Under the pieces are notes generated by a model. That model ran no database searches and had not been told where the DNA came from. It saw only the letters and a program-made list of their open reading frames with translations. The position numbers and the translations under genes were made by a program. 7,082 bases of DNA. Origin: Candidatus Auribacterota bacterium. GTDB lineage: Bacteria > Auribacterota > JAFGBW01 > JAFGJP01. The DNA is taken from NCBI GenBank assembly GCA_016929035.1, contig JAFGJP010000051.1, positions 1 through 7,082 of the forward strand, in the 5' to 3' direction. Below, piece by piece: positions 5,602 to 7,082 of this stretch (its first letter is position 1; each line of letters opens with the position of its first letter).

Positions 5602-6399
5602 ATGAAACTCGCCGTTATCGGTGGTTTTGGAAAAATGGGAAAAAGGATCATCGAGTTTGCTCTTGCTGAAAAAGACATTCAGGTCGTGTGTGCCGTGGAG
5701 CAGAAAGGCTCTCCTGTTCTCGGGAAAAAAATATGTGAATGCTTTCCAGCCGGAGATGGAAACGGGCACGGAGCCTTTACTGAAGATCTCGACGGGAATG
5801 CTGATGTGGTTATTGACTTTTCTTCTCCGCAATCGACGATGACCTATCTGAAGCTGGCCGCTCAGAAAAAGACAGCCTACGTGATAGGGACGACCGGTCT
5901 TTCTGAAGAGCAGATCGCTGAAGTCAGGGCGCTGTCTCAAAAGATACCTGTTGTCCAATCACCCAATATGTCCATTGGCGTCAACCTTCTCTTTCAGTTG
6001 ACCAGAGAAGTAGCCGCTGTTCTTGGGCCCCAGGGCTATGATATCGAGCTGGTGGAGCTTCACCATAACAAGAAGAAAGATTCTCCAAGCGGAACAGCAA
6101 AAAAGCTGCTTCAGATGGCTGCTGAAGGAGGAAAGCTTAACGTCAAAGATGCCGTATACGGAAGGGAAGGCATCCTGGGAGAAAGGAAAAAGAGCGAGAT
6201 AGGTGTGCTGTCTGTCCGCGCCGGGGATATTGTGGGCGAGCACACCGTTTATTTTGTCGGCAATAACGAAAGGATCGAGCTGACTCACAGGGCTCATTCC
6301 AGGGATACATTTGCGCGCGGTGCTCTTGCAGCCGCCCGATTCATTATAGGAAAAAAGCCGGGCATTTACGACATGCAGGATGTATTGGGCATGAAATAA
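5602..6399 (+). CDS. dapB: 4-hydroxy-tetrahydrodipicolinate reductase
   Basis: This NAD(P)H-dependent reductase takes the DapA product to tetrahydrodipicolinate in the cytoplasm. It has 265 residues, a normal length. The N-terminal Rossmann fold carries GGFGKMG (7-13), with G7, G10 and G13 forming the nucleotide-binding turn. E33 near the end of the second strand may favour NADH. VIDFSSP (70-76) and GTTGLS (96-101) are conserved. The catalytic segment ELHHNKKKDSPSGTA (152-166) supplies H154/H155 and K158, which correspond to H159/H160 and K163 of E. coli. RAGDIVGEHTV (206-216), LTHRAHSRDTFARGAL (227-242) and YDMQDVLG (256-263) complete the family pattern. The ATG at 5602 follows AGGAGG (5590-5595) by 6 bases. 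A GTG just before it lies too close to this site. A 105-base gap with an inverted repeat separates it from the dapL gene. Confidence 0.97.
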   Translation: MKLAVIGGFGKMGKRIIEFALAEKDIQVVCAVEQKGSPVLGKKICECFPAGDGNGHGAFTEDLDGNADVVIDFSSPQSTMTYLKLAAQKKTAYVIGTTGLSEEQIAEVRALSQKIPVVQSPNMSIGVNLLFQLTREVAAVLGPQGYDIELVELHHNKKKDSPSGTAKKLLQMAAEGGKLNVKDAVYGREGILGERKKSEIGVLSVRAGDIVGEHTVYFVGNNERIELTHRAHSRDTFARGALAAARFIIGKKPGIYDMQDVLGMK

Positions 6400-6400
6400 A

Positions 6401-6480
6401 ACAGAAAACAGAGAACAGATGACAGAAGACAGAAAATTATAATCAACATTCTGTCTTCTGTTTTCTGACTTCTGTCTTCT
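6401..6480 (+). repeat. CAGAAGACAG imperfect inverted repeat
   Basis: The left part (6402-6433) is purine-rich, built on ACAGAAGACAGA and ACAGAAAACAG words. The right part (6450-6480) is its pyrimidine-rich complement, TTCTGTCTTCTG and TTTTCTG words. About 26 of 32 positions can pair. The inner 13 base pairs are perfect (6422-6434 with 6449-6461) around a 14-base loop. The hairpin begins right after the dapB stop and ends 7 bases before the ribosome site of the aminotransferase gene. It lacks a terminal T run, so it is more likely a dispersed repeat that may stabilise or attenuate the transcript than a standard terminator. Confidence 0.85.
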
Positions 6481-6504
6481 GCGACTGAAAGGAGCTTTAA
6501 GCAC

Positions 6505-7082
6505 ATGGGCATCAATATTGAATATTCTCCGAGATTAAAAAAACTGCCGCCATACCTTTTTGTCGAAGTGGACAGGGCGAAAAGAGAGATCCTCAAGCAG
6601 GGAAAAGATGTGGTTGACATCGGTATCGGCGATCCTGATTTGCCGACTCCAGAGAACGTCATCCATGCTCTGCAGAAAAGCGCGCAGGATAAAGCCAATC
6701 ACCGTTATCCGTCTAACATGGGAATGAATGCCCTCAGGGAGACGATCGCTGCCTGGTACAAAAAAAGGTTCTCTGTAGATCTCGATCCGGCAACGGAGAT
6801 ATTGCCTCTTCTTGGGTCAAAGGAAGGCATAGGCCATATTCCTGTTGCCTTTGTTTCTTCTGAAGAGGATGTTGTGCTCGTATCAGACCCCGGTTATCCG
6901 GTTTATCATTCAGGAACAATCCTCTCCGGCGGCACGCCTTATAAGATGGCCTTATTGAAAGAAAACGGATTTTTGCCTGTGCTGAAGGATATTCCCATGG
7001 ATATGCTCAAGAGAGCCAGGCTGATGCATATCAACTACCCGAACAATCCGACAGCCGCTGTTGCAACAAAGGATTTTTTCAG
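6505..7082 (+). CDS. dapL: LL-diaminopimelate aminotransferase (partial, N-terminal half)
   Basis: The frame runs from an ATG at 6505 to the window end without a stop, giving 192 residues of a protein expected to be about 385-410. It is a fold-type I PLP-dependent aminotransferase. SPRLKKLPPYLFVEVDRAK (8-26), DIGIGDPDLPTPENVI (38-53), NHRYPSNMGM (65-74), LLGSKEGIGHIP (102-113), DPGYPVY (128-134) and INYPNNPT (176-183) closely match the DapL form found in many bacteria and archaea. That enzyme makes LL-diaminopimelate directly from tetrahydrodipicolinate with glutamate as amino donor. The PLP-binding lysine lies beyond the window. AAAGGAG (6488-6494) precedes the start by 10 bases. Following dapF, dapA and dapB, it supports the direct aminotransferase route. 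Other class I/II aminotransferases share these motifs, but the context makes DapL much the best call. Confidence 0.9.
   Translation, partial: MGINIEYSPRLKKLPPYLFVEVDRAKREILKQGKDVVDIGIGDPDLPTPENVIHALQKSAQDKANHRYPSNMGMNALRETIAAWYKKRFSVDLDPATEILPLLGSKEGIGHIPVAFVSSEEDVVLVSDPGYPVYHSGTILSGGTPYKMALLKENGFLPVLKDIPMDMLKRARLMHINYPNNPTAAVATKDFF

Noticed and set aside
5959..6504. 181-codon frame on the - strand across dapB and the following repeat
   Set aside because: It is antisense to dapB plus translated CAGAAGACAG repeat (giving Leu-Ser-Ser-Val-type low complexity), with no family similarity.
7036..7056. NNPTA instead of the common NNPTG in the aminotransferase
   Set aside because: The codons do read Ala after NNPT. 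This position tolerates small residues in aminotransferases, so it is not evidence of lost function.

Overview
The window reads like a chromosome segment from an uncultivated, probably anaerobic, diderm-like bacterium. The pointers are a B12-binding radical SAM protein end, a DUF3047 secreted protein, a diaminopimelate pathway that uses a DapL-type aminotransferase, moderate GC content, and short dispersed repeats in every large intergenic gap. This combination recalls candidate phyla such as Omnitrophota or related lineages. That is an impression from memory, not a placement. Every gene I can support is on the + strand, and no RNA gene, CRISPR array or intact transposase is visible.

Region 1 (1-3061) is a tightly packed five-gene unit. 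It holds the 3' end of a B12-binding radical SAM gene, a small four-helix membrane protein, a PIG-L/LmbE deacetylase resembling BshB1, a 339-residue protein that looks like a distant relative of BshC, and a secreted DUF3047 protein. Consecutive genes overlap by 4, 8 and 4 bases or lie 8 bases apart, so they are very likely co-transcribed and translationally coupled. The deacetylase followed by a BshC-like protein repeats the last two steps of bacillithiol synthesis (deacetylation, then cysteine addition). This is the most interesting point in the window. It may be an unrecognised thiol or cysteinyl-conjugate pathway, but that is inference from motifs.

Region 2 (3062-3461) is a 400-base non-coding gap. 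It contains a dispersed repeat copy, a GC-rich hairpin, a candidate -10 box and a structured leader ahead of dapF.

Region 3 (3462-7082) is a lysine/meso-diaminopimelate cluster: dapF, dapA, dapB and the first half of a dapL-type aminotransferase gene. DapA condenses aspartate semialdehyde with pyruvate, DapB reduces the product to tetrahydrodipicolinate, DapL aminates it directly to LL-diaminopimelate, and DapF epimerises that to the meso form for peptidoglycan and lysine. These four genes would bypass the succinylated or acetylated intermediates. Unlike region 1, they are separated by gaps of 390, 70 and 105 bases, and each gap carries repeats: inverted CACAGAGACAC copies flanking a hairpin-rich insert between dapF and dapA, ATCAAAAAT tandem repeats between dapA and dapB, and a CAGAAGACAG inverted repeat between dapB and dapL.
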